DNA of 62,328 nt, from contig DUMJ01000024.1 in NCBI GenBank assembly GCA_012839925.1, forward strand, positions 1 through 62,328, read 5' to 3'. The translations under genes were made by a program, and so were the position numbers. This DNA is from a bacterium. GTDB lineage: Bacteria > DUMJ01. The notes under the pieces are model-generated. The model did not search any database. It was not told the DNA's origin and was given only the letters and a program-made list of their open reading frames with translations. Positions 38,333-46,707 of this stretch are shown here, in pieces (position 1 is the stretch's first letter; each line of letters begins with the position of its first letter).

Positions 38333-38361
38333 ATTGTACTAGTCCGAGATCTTACTGTCAA
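38333..38361 (-). promoter_or_regulatory. Promoter of the sialidase gene
   Basis: On the minus strand TTGACA (38361-38356), 17-base spacer, TACAAT (38338-38333). The predicted transcript starts near 38326, about 40 bases before ATG 38287. Confidence 0.8.
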
Positions 38362-38418
38362 TAATAATATCATCAGATAAATTATGAAATTAAAAGAGAC
38401 GACTGTTCCCCGCCAATA

Positions 38419-38461
38419 GTCTGTAAAAATGTCACCTAAAATCGTCTAAGAAAATGTCAGG
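38419..38461 (+). repeat. Two imperfect 18-bp direct repeats, transposon-end-like
   Basis: GTCTGTAAAAATGTCACC (38419-38436) and GTCTAAGAAAATGTCAGG (38444-38461) match at 13 of 18 positions with a 25-base period. Repeated TGTCA boxes of this form occur at ends of some insertion sequences. No transposase is near, so it may be a relic. Confidence 0.45.
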
Positions 38462-38490
38462 GAAAAACATATGAGATTAATTTGTATCCC

Positions 38491-38518
38491 GTAGGGGCAA
38501 TTCATGAATTGCCCCTAC
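38491..38518. repeat. Perfect 28-bp palindrome
   Basis: The half-site GTAGGGGCAATTCA is followed directly by its exact reverse complement TGAATTGCCCCTAC. Sequences of this type are dispersed in many bacterial genomes as mobile palindromic repeats. In RNA it would fold to a long stem with no loop to speak of. No T-tract follows, so it is not a simple terminator. Confidence 0.85.
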
Positions 38519-38550
38519 AATAACGCTCTTACTTCTCACCCTCACCCCTA

Positions 38551-38573
38551 CCCTCTCCCGTCAAGGGAGAGGG
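38551..38573. repeat. REP-like hairpin in C/T-rich repeat
   Basis: CCCTCTCCC (38551-38559), loop GTCAA, GGGAGAGGG (38565-38573), inside a longer C/T-rich stretch starting near 38534. This kind of element, next to the 28-bp palindrome, suggests a composite dispersed repeat occupying 38491-38640. Base use differs from the AT-rich neighbours. Confidence 0.7.
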
Positions 38574-38688
38574 GAATAGGGGAGTCTATCGGGGGGACGC
38601 TCTCTTTTCTTCCTCCCCCACCTCGGAAGAGGCTAATAGGTCAGAACTATTTATCCATGACAATATCACAGAACGATAACACTTTCCC

Positions 38689-38717
38689 TTGACAGGACTG
38701 GAAAGTTCATATAGAAT
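38689..38717 (+). promoter_or_regulatory. Promoter immediately before the ferritin-like/VIT1 gene
   Basis: TTGACA at 38689-38694, 17-base spacer, TAGAAT at 38712-38717. The predicted start site (about 38724) lies only 4 bases before ATG 38728, so the mRNA would be nearly leaderless. The rest of the gap 38520-38688 shows only repeats. Confidence 0.65.
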
Positions 38718-38727
38718 AATGTTCATT

Positions 38728-39597
38728 ATGAGAGATAACGTAGAACTTGAAGACAAGATTCTGGAAATGCAAAGAAATGAGATCACAGAAAGTCATATAT
38801 ATTCCAAACTAGCCGAAAGGATACAAGAAGAACAGAATAAAAAGGTACTTGAGAGGCTAGCAAATGAAGAGTCGTCTCATTATAAAAGATTGAGAGAATT
38901 TACTGAAAAAGATACAAAACCCAACAGAATGAAGGTTTTCTTTTATCTGCTTATTATAAGGATTATGGGCTTTACCTTTGGATTAAAAATGATGGAAAAA
39001 GGTGAAAAGCTGGCTCAGAAAAAGTATGGTGATATGCTAATAAAACTACCTGAGGTAAAGGAAATTATCAGTGACGAAAAGGACCACGAAGAGGAGCTCT
39101 TAAGAATTCTGGATGAGGAAAGGCTGAAGTATGTTGGTTCTATGGTATTAGGACTGAGCGACGCCCTGGTAGAACTTACCGGGACACTGGCCGGTTTAAC
39201 ATTCTCTTTAAGAAACACATCGCTGGTTGCTCTTTCAGGTATTATAACTGGAATATCGGCATCCCTATCTATGGCTGGATCAGAATATCTATCTACAAAG
39301 TCAGAGGGAGGTAAAAATCCAGTAAAGGCAGCTATCATAACCGGAAGTACATATGTCCTGGCAGTCTTCTTTCTAATACTTCCCTACTTTTTGTTCAAAA
39401 GTTATACTGTTTCTTTTACCTTCACCCTGATTTTTGCCATATTGCTCGTCGTTTTTTTCACCTTTTACATCTCTGTAGCACAGGAGATAGACTTCAAGAG
39501 GAGATTCCTTGAGATGTTCTTCATCATAATCTCAGTATCTGCTATCACCTTTATAATAGGACTTCTGGTAAGAATATTCTTAAATCTGGAAGTATAA
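38728..39597 (+). CDS. Rubrerythrin-like/VIT1 fusion: ferritin-like domain plus membrane transporter
   Basis: 289 residues from ATG 38728; earlier in-frame starts (TTG 38689, ATG 38719) fall in the promoter. The N-terminal helical domain (1-130) has ferritin-type Glu/His ligands (NEITESHIYSKLAE, ANEESSHYKRL, DEKDHEEELL). The C-terminal part (140-289) is a CCC1/VIT1 domain with five helices (LGLSDALVELTGTLAGL). In MbfA-like proteins this pairing exports iron or manganese and protects against peroxide. It is followed by a PHP gene 16 bases on. Confidence 0.87.
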   Translation: MRDNVELEDKILEMQRNEITESHIYSKLAERIQEEQNKKVLERLANEESSHYKRLREFTEKDTKPNRMKVFFYLLIIRIMGFTFGLKMMEKGEKLAQKKYGDMLIKLPEVKEIISDEKDHEEELLRILDEERLKYVGSMVLGLSDALVELTGTLAGLTFSLRNTSLVALSGIITGISASLSMAGSEYLSTKSEGGKNPVKAAIITGSTYVLAVFFLILPYFLFKSYTVSFTFTLIFAILLVVFFTFYISVAQEIDFKRRFLEMFFIIISVSAITFIIGLLVRIFLNLEV

Positions 39598-39613
39598 ATA
39601 GGAGAAGAAAGTT

Positions 39614-40924
39614 ATGAGGAAAGATATTGAATTGTTAGAGCAAGAATTGAATAACCCTGATTTAGATGAGAGGTTGTTCAGTTTAAGAAATCTAAAAGTC
39701 CTGATAGATACGGGGGACATACCCAAGCCTTCCGTTAACGAATATGCAGTGAACAATCATATACATACAACATACTCCTTCTCACCCTATTCACCATCGA
39801 AATCTATATGGATGGCATATAAATCTGGGCTTGTAACTGCTGGTATAATGGACCATGATTCCATCAGTGGGGCAAAAGAATTTATATCTGCAGGTAAAAT
39901 TATCGGAATGGCAACAACTATCGGAGTCGAATGCAGGGTAGATTTCTCTAGTACCCCATTAAAAGGCAGGAAACTGAATAATCCAGACCAGGAAACTGTT
40001 GCCTACATATCTCTCCATGGAATACCACATACAAAGATAGATACGGTTAAAGATTACTTCTCTAAATATCAGAAGGAGAGAAACAAACGTAATAAAAAAA
40101 TGGTCGATAGATTAAACAGTATGATGAAAGCTTTTGATATAAATATAGACTTTGATAGAGATGTGGTTCCTCTATCCAAATATAACGAAGGAGGGACCAT
40201 AACCGAGAGGCATATCCTCTTTGCACTTTCACTTAAACTTATAGATAAATTTGGTAAAGGTGAAAAACTGGTAAATTTCTTAAAGGATACTCTGAGGATA
40301 AATCTCACCAGGAGAATAGAAGGATATCTATTAGACCCAGATAACGAGTATTATGCCTATGACCTTCTTGGGGCACTGAAAGCAGAGCTTGTCCCAAGAT
40401 TCTTCATTCCAGCCACAACCGAATGTCCCCCTGTGGAAGAGATAGTAAAATTTTCCAAAGAGACAGGTTCAATTCTGGCATATGCATATCTGGGAGATAT
40501 TACCGAGTCAGTTACCGGGGATAAAAGGAGCGAAAAGTTCGAGGATGACTATCTGGACCTCCTCTTTGAAGTTTTAAAAGGACTGGACTTTGACGCAGTA
40601 ACCTATATGCCATCCAGGAATACCATAGAACAGCTTAAAAGGGTAAAAGCTCTATGCGACAGGTTTGGACTTTTCCAGATAAGTGGAGAGGATATAAATT
40701 CTCCCAGACAATCATTTATCTGTGAGAAGTTAAAACTGGAAGAATTCAGAAATCTTATAGATTCTACCTGGGCTCTTATAGGACATGAGATACTGGCTAC
40801 CGAAGATATAAGTAAAGGTATGTTTTCAGAAGAGACCAAAAGAAAATATCCAGACCTCAATGAAAGGATAAGGGTATACTCAGAGATAGGAAGAAAAAGT
40901 AGCATTAATAGGGAACAAGGTTAA
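39614..40924 (+). CDS. PHP-domain metal-dependent phosphoesterase
   Basis: 436 residues. Metal ligands: NNHIHTTYSFSPYS (about 47-60), GIMDHDSISG (about 77-86), GVECRVDF (about 104-111), and a C-terminal GEDINSPR (about 360). A large insert (150-270) without known motif separates the PHP halves. The enzyme probably hydrolyses a phosphoester, but substrate is unknown. A ribosome site GGAGAAG lies before ATG 39614. It may be co-transcribed with the iron-related gene upstream. Confidence 0.82.
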   Translation: MRKDIELLEQELNNPDLDERLFSLRNLKVLIDTGDIPKPSVNEYAVNNHIHTTYSFSPYSPSKSIWMAYKSGLVTAGIMDHDSISGAKEFISAGKIIGMATTIGVECRVDFSSTPLKGRKLNNPDQETVAYISLHGIPHTKIDTVKDYFSKYQKERNKRNKKMVDRLNSMMKAFDINIDFDRDVVPLSKYNEGGTITERHILFALSLKLIDKFGKGEKLVNFLKDTLRINLTRRIEGYLLDPDNEYYAYDLLGALKAELVPRFFIPATTECPPVEEIVKFSKETGSILAYAYLGDITESVTGDKRSEKFEDDYLDLLFEVLKGLDFDAVTYMPSRNTIEQLKRVKALCDRFGLFQISGEDINSPRQSFICEKLKLEEFRNLIDSTWALIGHEILATEDISKGMFSEETKRKYPDLNERIRVYSEIGRKSSINREQG

Positions 40925-40950
40925 TCTCTACCTCTCTCTTAACCTTAAAA
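40917..40950 (+). terminator. Hairpin at the end of the PHP gene, possible two-way terminator
   Basis: AAGGTTAA (40917-40924, includes the stop codon) pairs with TTAACCTT (40939-40946), then AAAA. The loop is long (14 bases) and the T-tract lies only on the other strand, so it is a weak candidate between two converging genes. Confidence 0.35.
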
Positions 40951-40959
40951 TCAGTACCT

Positions 40960-41457
40960 CTAAAATTTATTCCATCTCAATACTTCGTTCAAACTTTTCT
41001 TTGGAGGAGTTTTGGGTTCTTCTGCCGGATACCCAATCGCTATAAGGGTCATAAGCTCCATATCTTCAGGGCAGTTTAATATTTCTTTTATCTTTGGGGA
41101 ATGAGACTTTTTATAGACATTTATCCAGCACGTTCCTAACCCATAAGCCTGCGCCGATATAATCATATTTTCAGTTGCAGCAGAGGCATCTTCTAAGGCT
41201 GTCTCAGCCGTCTTCTTGCAGAATACTGCGATACAGGCTCCAGCATCTCTTATAAACTTTCCGGATGTGGTAGCTTCTGCAACCTTCTCTTTCATCTCTC
41301 TATCAACCACAACCACAAATATCCAGGGTTGTTCATTATAACCAGATGGAGCTAATCTTCCACAATCAACTATATCTTCCAATATCTCTTTGGAGATCTC
41401 TTTATTCAGGTACTTTCTTACGCTTCTTCTAGACCTTATAGCTATTATTGTATCCAT
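40960..41457 (-). CDS. Nitroreductase family FMN protein
   Basis: 165 residues from ATG 41457, chosen because AAGGAGGG lies 5 bases upstream; the longer frame to 41538 runs through the terminator. The N-terminal IRSRRSVRKYLNKEI supplies FMN-phosphate contacts, GRLAPSGYNEQPWIFVVV the isoalloxazine site, and YGLGTCWINVY/LIAIGYPAEE close the site. It reduces nitro compounds, quinones or unknown substrates with NAD(P)H. It stands alone. Confidence 0.92.
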   Translation of the reverse strand: MDTIIAIRSRRSVRKYLNKEISKEILEDIVDCGRLAPSGYNEQPWIFVVVVDREMKEKVAEATTSGKFIRDAGACIAVFCKKTAETALEDASAATENMIISAQAYGLGTCWINVYKKSHSPKIKEILNCPEDMELMTLIAIGYPAEEPKTPPKKSLNEVLRWNKF

Positions 41458-41485
41458 AAATCCCTCCTTCTTATAGCAGAAGATA

Positions 41486-41523
41486 AAAAAAGAAAAGGGA
41501 AGGTAAAAAAATCCTTCCCTTTT
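41486..41523 (-). terminator. Rho-independent terminator after the MalK-type ATPase gene
   Basis: On the minus strand AAAAGGGAAGG (41523-41513) pairs with CCTTCCCTTTT (41503-41493), followed by CTTTTTTTAT. It separates the sugar operon from the nitroreductase. Confidence 0.85.
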
Positions 41524-41588
41524 ATACTTAGGGTACACCCTCTATGGAGTGTCACCTCATAATTTCTAACTCTCTAAAGTTAAAACTT

Positions 41589-42695
41589 TTATACAATAGC
41601 TTCCCCTGTATTCGGATCAAAAAGATGCATCTTATCCATATCAAAGAATACTCGCCACTCTAATCCTGTCTGTGCCTTTGTGGCTGGGTCTACTGTAGCA
41701 ACTATAACATGTTCTCCTGTTGTCAGATACAGGTTAACTTCTGAACCCAATGGTTCAGTTACATCAACGGTAACCTTTATGGTCCACTCAGGTTTTATCT
41801 CCGATTCTCTCATAAGCTCTGCATCATAGATATCCTGGGGTCTTATACCAAAGACAACCTCTTTTGTTGCATACGGTTCCACAAGAGAGTTAAGAGATTC
41901 AGGTATCTTTACTTCAAAGCTTCCACCGTTTAACCAGTAACTACCATTCTTCTTTTCCAGCACAGTATTTAAAAAGTTCATCGCTGGACTACCAATAAAA
42001 CCGGCAACAAAGAGATTTCTTGGCTTATTGAACAGATTCAACGGAGAATCTATCTGCTGGATCACCCCATTATTCATTACAACAATCTTATCACCCATAG
42101 TCATAGCCTCTACCTGGTCATGGGTCACATAGATCGTTGTAACCTGAAGCCTGTTGTGCAATCTCTTCAACTCTGCCCTTGTCTGAACCCTTAACTTGGC
42201 ATCAAGGTTTGACAGAGGTTCATCCATAAGGAATACCTGTGGTGTCCTTACTATAGCTCTACCCAGGGCTACTCTCTGCCTCTGTCCACCTGACAGTTCC
42301 TTCGGCTTACGTTTCAGAAGGTCCTGAATACCAAGCATCTCAGCCACTTCTTGAACTTTTTGTTCAATCTCCCTTCTTGGAATCTTCCTCAACTTCAGAC
42401 CAAAAGCCATATTGTCAAATACTGTCATATGTGGATAGAGAGCATAGTTCTGGAAAACCATGGCTATATCCCTATCCTTCGGAGCAACATCATTCACCAC
42501 CCTATCCCCTATGAAGATGTTACCATCAGTAACCTCTTCAAGCCCGGCAATCATCCTTAGGGTGGTTGTCTTCCCACAGCCTGAAGGACCTACCAGGATG
42601 CAGAACTCCTTGTCCTCTATAACAAGGTTAGCATCCTTAACCGCCTCCACTGAACCAAACGTCTTACTCACATGTTCAAGTACTACTCGTGCCAT
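41589..42695 (-). CDS. Sugar ABC transporter ATPase, MalK/UgpC type
   Basis: 368 residues with Walker A GPSGCGKTT, signature LSGGQRQR, Walker B VFLMDEPLSNLD, and the C-terminal TOBE/MalK regulatory domain (about 240-368, VFGIRPQDIYDAEL). No binding protein or permease lies beside it, so it probably serves several sugar transporters encoded elsewhere, as MsmK does in some bacteria. GGAGG is 9 bases before ATG 42695; a TATAAT at 42744-42739 suggests its own promoter. Confidence 0.92.
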   Translation of the reverse strand: MARVVLEHVSKTFGSVEAVKDANLVIEDKEFCILVGPSGCGKTTTLRMIAGLEEVTDGNIFIGDRVVNDVAPKDRDIAMVFQNYALYPHMTVFDNMAFGLKLRKIPRREIEQKVQEVAEMLGIQDLLKRKPKELSGGQRQRVALGRAIVRTPQVFLMDEPLSNLDAKLRVQTRAELKRLHNRLQVTTIYVTHDQVEAMTMGDKIVVMNNGVIQQIDSPLNLFNKPRNLFVAGFIGSPAMNFLNTVLEKKNGSYWLNGGSFEVKIPESLNSLVEPYATKEVVFGIRPQDIYDAELMRESEIKPEWTIKVTVDVTEPLGSEVNLYLTTGEHVIVATVDPATKAQTGLEWRVFFDMDKMHLFDPNTGEAIV

Positions 42696-42763
42696 ACATT
42701 AACGCCTCCTCTGCGTTAGATTTTGTCTCCTGTTAATAATTATACCTCTAACCCGTAAAATAT

Positions 42764-43825
42764 TCACCCCTCCCCTTTAAGATATTTTTTAAGCCCTTCT
42801 ATACTATTAACAGGGGTTGGATCCACCCCTCTCTTAATGGCTAAATAGAAAGATACAAAATCTCCAATATATATAAGTGATAGAAATCTCTCTAACAGAG
42901 TATCCCCTTCACTCCAGACCTCTTCTATACCACTGGAGATCTGAATAATGAGGTCCTTCATATATTGAATTCTCTGTTTTATCCTATCTATCTCTCCCTT
43001 ATCCCTCAGGAATACCACAAATGCATTCTTCAAAAATTCATCTCTACCTTCCCATCCCATAATTTCATTATGGTTTAACTCCGGAAAGCTATTCCATATA
43101 GCAAAGAGTTTACTGTTCTCATTAAGCTGGCATTTCCATCTGTAGGCTGTAACTCCAAGATATTCATCCGGAGCATATATGATAGGAAGGTGTCCATACA
43201 TCTTATTGGCTAATTTCTTAGCTATATTCTTTTCCTCAGATATCTCATCCTTCAGCTCTTCATCTCTTATCTTCCTCATCAAATCTGCCGCTTTTTGTAT
43301 ATCTCCATCTGAAACATTCATTAATTCCATCTTAGAGAGTACTGCTAGAACGGGCATAAAGGTATAACCCAGAGCCGCTCTGGGAGGGAATCCCTGAGGA
43401 ACAGAAATCAATGGGATATGTCTTTCCTTTGCTATATTCTCTATCTCTCCACCAGAGGTAATTATCAATACCCCGGCACCTTTATTTAATCCTTCCTTAC
43501 AGGCACCTATAGACTCTTCAGTATTACCTGAGTAACTTACTATTATTAACAGCGTCTCCTCATTTACAAATCCAGGGAGAGAATAATCTCTAATGGTAGA
43601 GAAGGGAACTTTAAGTTCCCAGTAACCGAGAGATTTAATGATATCTCCACCTATAGCTGAACCTCCCATACCGGCCAGTATTATATTCTTCCATCTTCTA
43701 TTTAGAATGGATATATCCGCCTTTTTACCTATCTCCCACGCCTCCAATATCTGCTCTGGAAGATTATAAATCTTTTCGTACATATTCGATGGGTCTTTTC
43801 CGGAAAAGATATCTTTTTCCACCAT
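42764..43825 (-). CDS. Bifunctional phosphoglucose/phosphomannose isomerase
   Basis: About 353 residues; of the clustered starts (GTG 43840, ATG 43828, ATG 43825) the ATG at 43825 has the best spacing to AAGGAG. SIS domain motifs GMGGSAIGGDI (about 50-60) and VSYSGNTEES (about 96-105) and a bact-PGI C-terminal domain (NHNEIMGWE) are present. It interconverts glucose-6-P or mannose-6-P with fructose-6-P. It is last in the aldolase-ROK-PGI operon. Confidence 0.9.
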   Translation of the reverse strand: MVEKDIFSGKDPSNMYEKIYNLPEQILEAWEIGKKADISILNRRWKNIILAGMGGSAIGGDIIKSLGYWELKVPFSTIRDYSLPGFVNEETLLIIVSYSGNTEESIGACKEGLNKGAGVLIITSGGEIENIAKERHIPLISVPQGFPPRAALGYTFMPVLAVLSKMELMNVSDGDIQKAADLMRKIRDEELKDEISEEKNIAKKLANKMYGHLPIIYAPDEYLGVTAYRWKCQLNENSKLFAIWNSFPELNHNEIMGWEGRDEFLKNAFVVFLRDKGEIDRIKQRIQYMKDLIIQISSGIEEVWSEGDTLLERFLSLIYIGDFVSFYLAIKRGVDPTPVNSIEGLKKYLKGEG

Positions 43826-43851
43826 CATTTCTCCTTCCACTCTAGACTATA

Positions 43852-44841
43852 TCAGAGTTCTTCTTCCTTTTCTAACTTTTCAATAGCGAGCACGCAAGCT
43901 CCTATCATACCAGCAGAATCACCTAACTGAGAAGGTATAATCTCTACCACATCCCTTGATCCAGGAAAACTTCTGGTTTTTACCATCTGAATAGCAGGAG
44001 GCATTAGTATATCCCAGGACTTAGCTATACCTCCTCCAATTATTATACATTCAGGATTAAAAACAGTCGTAAGGGTTACCAATCCCAAACCAAGATAAAA
44101 ACTTGTCTCTCTAAACACATCTAAAGCCACTTTATCTCCCAGCTTTGCTGCCTGATAGATTATAGCTGGAGTAATATTGCCGATATTTCTTTCAGCTAAT
44201 TCAAAGACCTTAGTCTCCAATCCACTCTTTATAGCCTTCTCTGCTCTTGCCACCATAGATGGTCCAGCCGCCAGCGATTCAAAACAACCATAGTTACCAC
44301 AGTTACATTTGGGTCCGTTGCTATCAATCACCATATGCCCTATCTCTCCTCCACCACCAATACTTCCCCTGAATAATTCCCCATTAATGATTATCCCTGA
44401 ACCTATCCCTGTTCCTAGCGCGATAAATATCATATATTTTCTACCCTTACCAGCTCCGAACCTTCTCTCTCCTAAAGCTGCCACCCTAACATCATTCTCT
44501 ATAAATACCGGCACATTCAGGTAATCTTTTATAGGGGTTACCATATCAACATTGTGCCACTTGAGGTTTGGGGAAAAGATATTTATCCCTCTTTCTACAT
44601 CCAGAATACCAGGGGCACCCAAACCTACCCCAAGTATATCCTCTCTGCTAAGTTTAGCTTCATTTATAGCTAAATCTATATTATCTAAAATTTTACCCAT
44701 AACAGCAGATGGTCCATTCTCTACAGGTGTATCTGTATCCACACTGGAGAGGATATTACCATTAAAATCCATAATGCCAACTGTAAAAGTGGTTCCACCC
44801 AGATCTACACCAACAATCTTCTTATTTTTATCGATACCCAT
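43852..44841 (-). CDS. ROK family sugar kinase (glucokinase type)
   Basis: 329 residues. ATP motif VGVDLGGTTFTVGIMD (about 10-25), sugar site ENDVRVAALGE and GTGIGSGIIING, and the ROK zinc motif CNCGNYGCFE (about 178-187). It phosphorylates glucose or a related hexose to the substrate of the isomerase encoded next. An active-site GEIGHM motif is intact. Confidence 0.92.
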   Translation of the reverse strand: MGIDKNKKIVGVDLGGTTFTVGIMDFNGNILSSVDTDTPVENGPSAVMGKILDNIDLAINEAKLSREDILGVGLGAPGILDVERGINIFSPNLKWHNVDMVTPIKDYLNVPVFIENDVRVAALGERRFGAGKGRKYMIFIALGTGIGSGIIINGELFRGSIGGGGEIGHMVIDSNGPKCNCGNYGCFESLAAGPSMVARAEKAIKSGLETKVFELAERNIGNITPAIIYQAAKLGDKVALDVFRETSFYLGLGLVTLTTVFNPECIIIGGGIAKSWDILMPPAIQMVKTRSFPGSRDVVEIIPSQLGDSAGMIGACVLAIEKLEKEEEL

Positions 44842-44843
44842 AT

Positions 44844-45695
44844 TTATACCCTGTCTGCACTTCCCAGAATCTCAATATTATTTAAAACTTCCCTCTTTAC
44901 GTTTTCAATGCCTTCATTTAAATAATCTCTTGGCTCTATAGCCCCACCATCTAAAATTCTCTTTATACCATCTGCCATAGCCATTTTCAACTCGGTAGCG
45001 ATATTTACCTTTTTTATACCAAATCTGATAGCAGTCTTCAGGTCTTCCTTGGGAACACCGGAAGACCCATGGAGGACCAAAGGTACATCAGGAAGTTTAG
45101 AATGAATCTCTTCTAATCTCTGGAAGTTTATTCTGGCATTCTTCTTCTGCATCCCGTGAGCGGTACCAATAGCCACAGCCAGAGATGTGACTCCGGTAAG
45201 CTCGTAAAACCTTACCGCCTCCTCCACAGAGGTATAGATAACCTCATCCTCCTTTACCTTTATATGCTCTTCCACTCCTCCAATCTTCCCTATCTCCCCC
45301 TCCACCGGTATCCCCACCGCTTTACTTATCTTTACTATCTCTCTGGTACTCTCTACATTCTCTTCAAATGGAAGATGTGAACCATCATACATTATCGATG
45401 TAAAACCTGCCCTTATAGCCCCAACTATGGTTTCTAATCTACGAGAATGGTCTAGATGAACGACTATGGGGATATTCTCCGAGAATTTATCTGCATATCC
45501 AATAAGATGACTTATATAATCAAAACCCAGGAATTTCACTGTACTTTCACTTACCTGGATTATAAGGGGTGAATTTGACTCTTTAGCGGCAAGGACAATA
45601 GCTACTAAAAATTCTCTGTTAGAGATGTTAAAAGCCCCAATAGCATAATCACTGTTGACCGCCTCTTTAAAAAGGATATCTGTCGTGACTAACAA
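44844..45695 (-). CDS. Class II fructose-bisphosphate (or tagatose-bisphosphate) aldolase
   Basis: 283 residues from TTG 45695, with AAGGAG 9 bases before. Zinc ligands and active site: HLDHSRRLE (about 80-88), MYDGSHLPFEENV, EGEIGKIGG (about 131-139), IGTAHGM and HGSSGVP. It splits fructose-1,6-bisphosphate (or tagatose isomer) to triose phosphates. Just 2 bases from the ROK kinase gene; kinase, isomerase and aldolase form a short glycolytic module. A phosphofructokinase is not in the window. Confidence 0.9.
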   Translation of the reverse strand: MLVTTDILFKEAVNSDYAIGAFNISNREFLVAIVLAAKESNSPLIIQVSESTVKFLGFDYISHLIGYADKFSENIPIVVHLDHSRRLETIVGAIRAGFTSIMYDGSHLPFEENVESTREIVKISKAVGIPVEGEIGKIGGVEEHIKVKEDEVIYTSVEEAVRFYELTGVTSLAVAIGTAHGMQKKNARINFQRLEEIHSKLPDVPLVLHGSSGVPKEDLKTAIRFGIKKVNIATELKMAMADGIKRILDGGAIEPRDYLNEGIENVKREVLNNIEILGSADRV

Positions 45696-45710
45696 CTTGC
45701 TATCTCCTTT

Positions 45711-46703
45711 CTATCTAGAATTTAAGCTGTCCAATAAACTCTTTATCTCTCCATCTTCTGGTTGTATAAGTAGATAACTATTCAAGATGCCCTTAGCTTC
45801 ATCAATTTTTGCCTGTGCTATAAGAAAATTAGCATAGTTCTTTACTATCTCTCTGTTACTTGGAGTGGATATATAAGCGTTATAGAAATATTGTTCTGCC
45901 CTGTCTATCTCATTGAGTTTCCAGTATATAAGCCCGGCGGTGTCATAAATAAATGGAAGAGGATACTTTGGTAAGACCTTATTTATCGCACCTTTAGCAT
46001 TCTCCAATTCTCCCAGTTGAAGCAACACATAGGCATACGCATTCAGACCAAGAGGATTATCCGGGTATATCTTCAGATATTTCTCCAGTTCAGCTCTTGC
46101 AGATTTCCAATCAGACTTAGATATATAACTTATAGCACTAAAATACATACTCATTGCATTCTTAACCGTATTATTTTCAGTTATACTCAATTTTTTATCC
46201 TTGGGGACAATAACTATGGTAATATTCGGAGCCTCTCTCACCCAGAGAGAATTAAATTTATCTTCAGCTATCTGATAATTATTCCTGAGGATGGGGTCAT
46301 TGGTTATTATCCCCTTCTCATCGTCAAAACCTATAACTACTCTCCAATATATATAGTCGTACGGTCTTCTAAAAGACTGTCCGACTATTACAGGAATCTC
46401 TGAACGGTCTATAAGATTTTTAATCTCCCTTATCTGAAGCTGAGTTACGTACATTTTAAATCCCTTACTATCCATATAATCTACAGCGTTAAACGGATTC
46501 TCTATACCAGAAAAAACCAATCTGGTCTTCAGCTCTTCCTGATCAACTTCTGTCCCGAAATAACCCAAGACCATAGAGATACAACTTACTAATGGGTACC
46601 CTTCTATATTATAGTAAGGAACAGATACTAATGAAAAAGAAGCAGCCTCTGCTCCTTCAGCCATAAAAAGGAGTAGCAAAGTTAAGGCTAAGAATCTCTT
46701 CAA
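45711..46703 (-). CDS. Exported C39-like pseudo-peptidase with TPR repeats
   Basis: 330 residues from TTG 46703 (GGAAGAGA about 9 bases upstream at the end of rpsU). A signal peptide (KRFLALTLLLLFMAEGAEA) is followed by a C39-like cysteine-protease fold (about 25-165) and TPR repeats (about 190-330, such as SDWKSARAELEKYLKIYPDNP). The Cys equivalent is present (PLVSCISMVLGYFG), but the usual Gln before it and the His (here YWRVVIGFDD) are absent, so it may only bind peptides. It likely acts in the periplasm. The longer open frame overlaps rpsU and is rejected. Confidence 0.75.
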   Translation of the reverse strand: MKRFLALTLLLLFMAEGAEAASFSLVSVPYYNIEGYPLVSCISMVLGYFGTEVDQEELKTRLVFSGIENPFNAVDYMDSKGFKMYVTQLQIREIKNLIDRSEIPVIVGQSFRRPYDYIYWRVVIGFDDEKGIITNDPILRNNYQIAEDKFNSLWVREAPNITIVIVPKDKKLSITENNTVKNAMSMYFSAISYISKSDWKSARAELEKYLKIYPDNPLGLNAYAYVLLQLGELENAKGAINKVLPKYPLPFIYDTAGLIYWKLNEIDRAEQYFYNAYISTPSNREIVKNYANFLIAQAKIDEAKGILNSYLLIQPEDGEIKSLLDSLNSR

Positions 46704-46707
46704 TTCT

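Noticed and set aside
38504..38692. 62-codon plus-strand frame in the repeat region
   Set aside because: Its product is low-complexity translation of the C/T-rich repeat.
41458..41538. Longer start for the nitroreductase
   Set aside because: It translates the terminator hairpin and lacks homology; ATG 41457 has AAGGAGGG.
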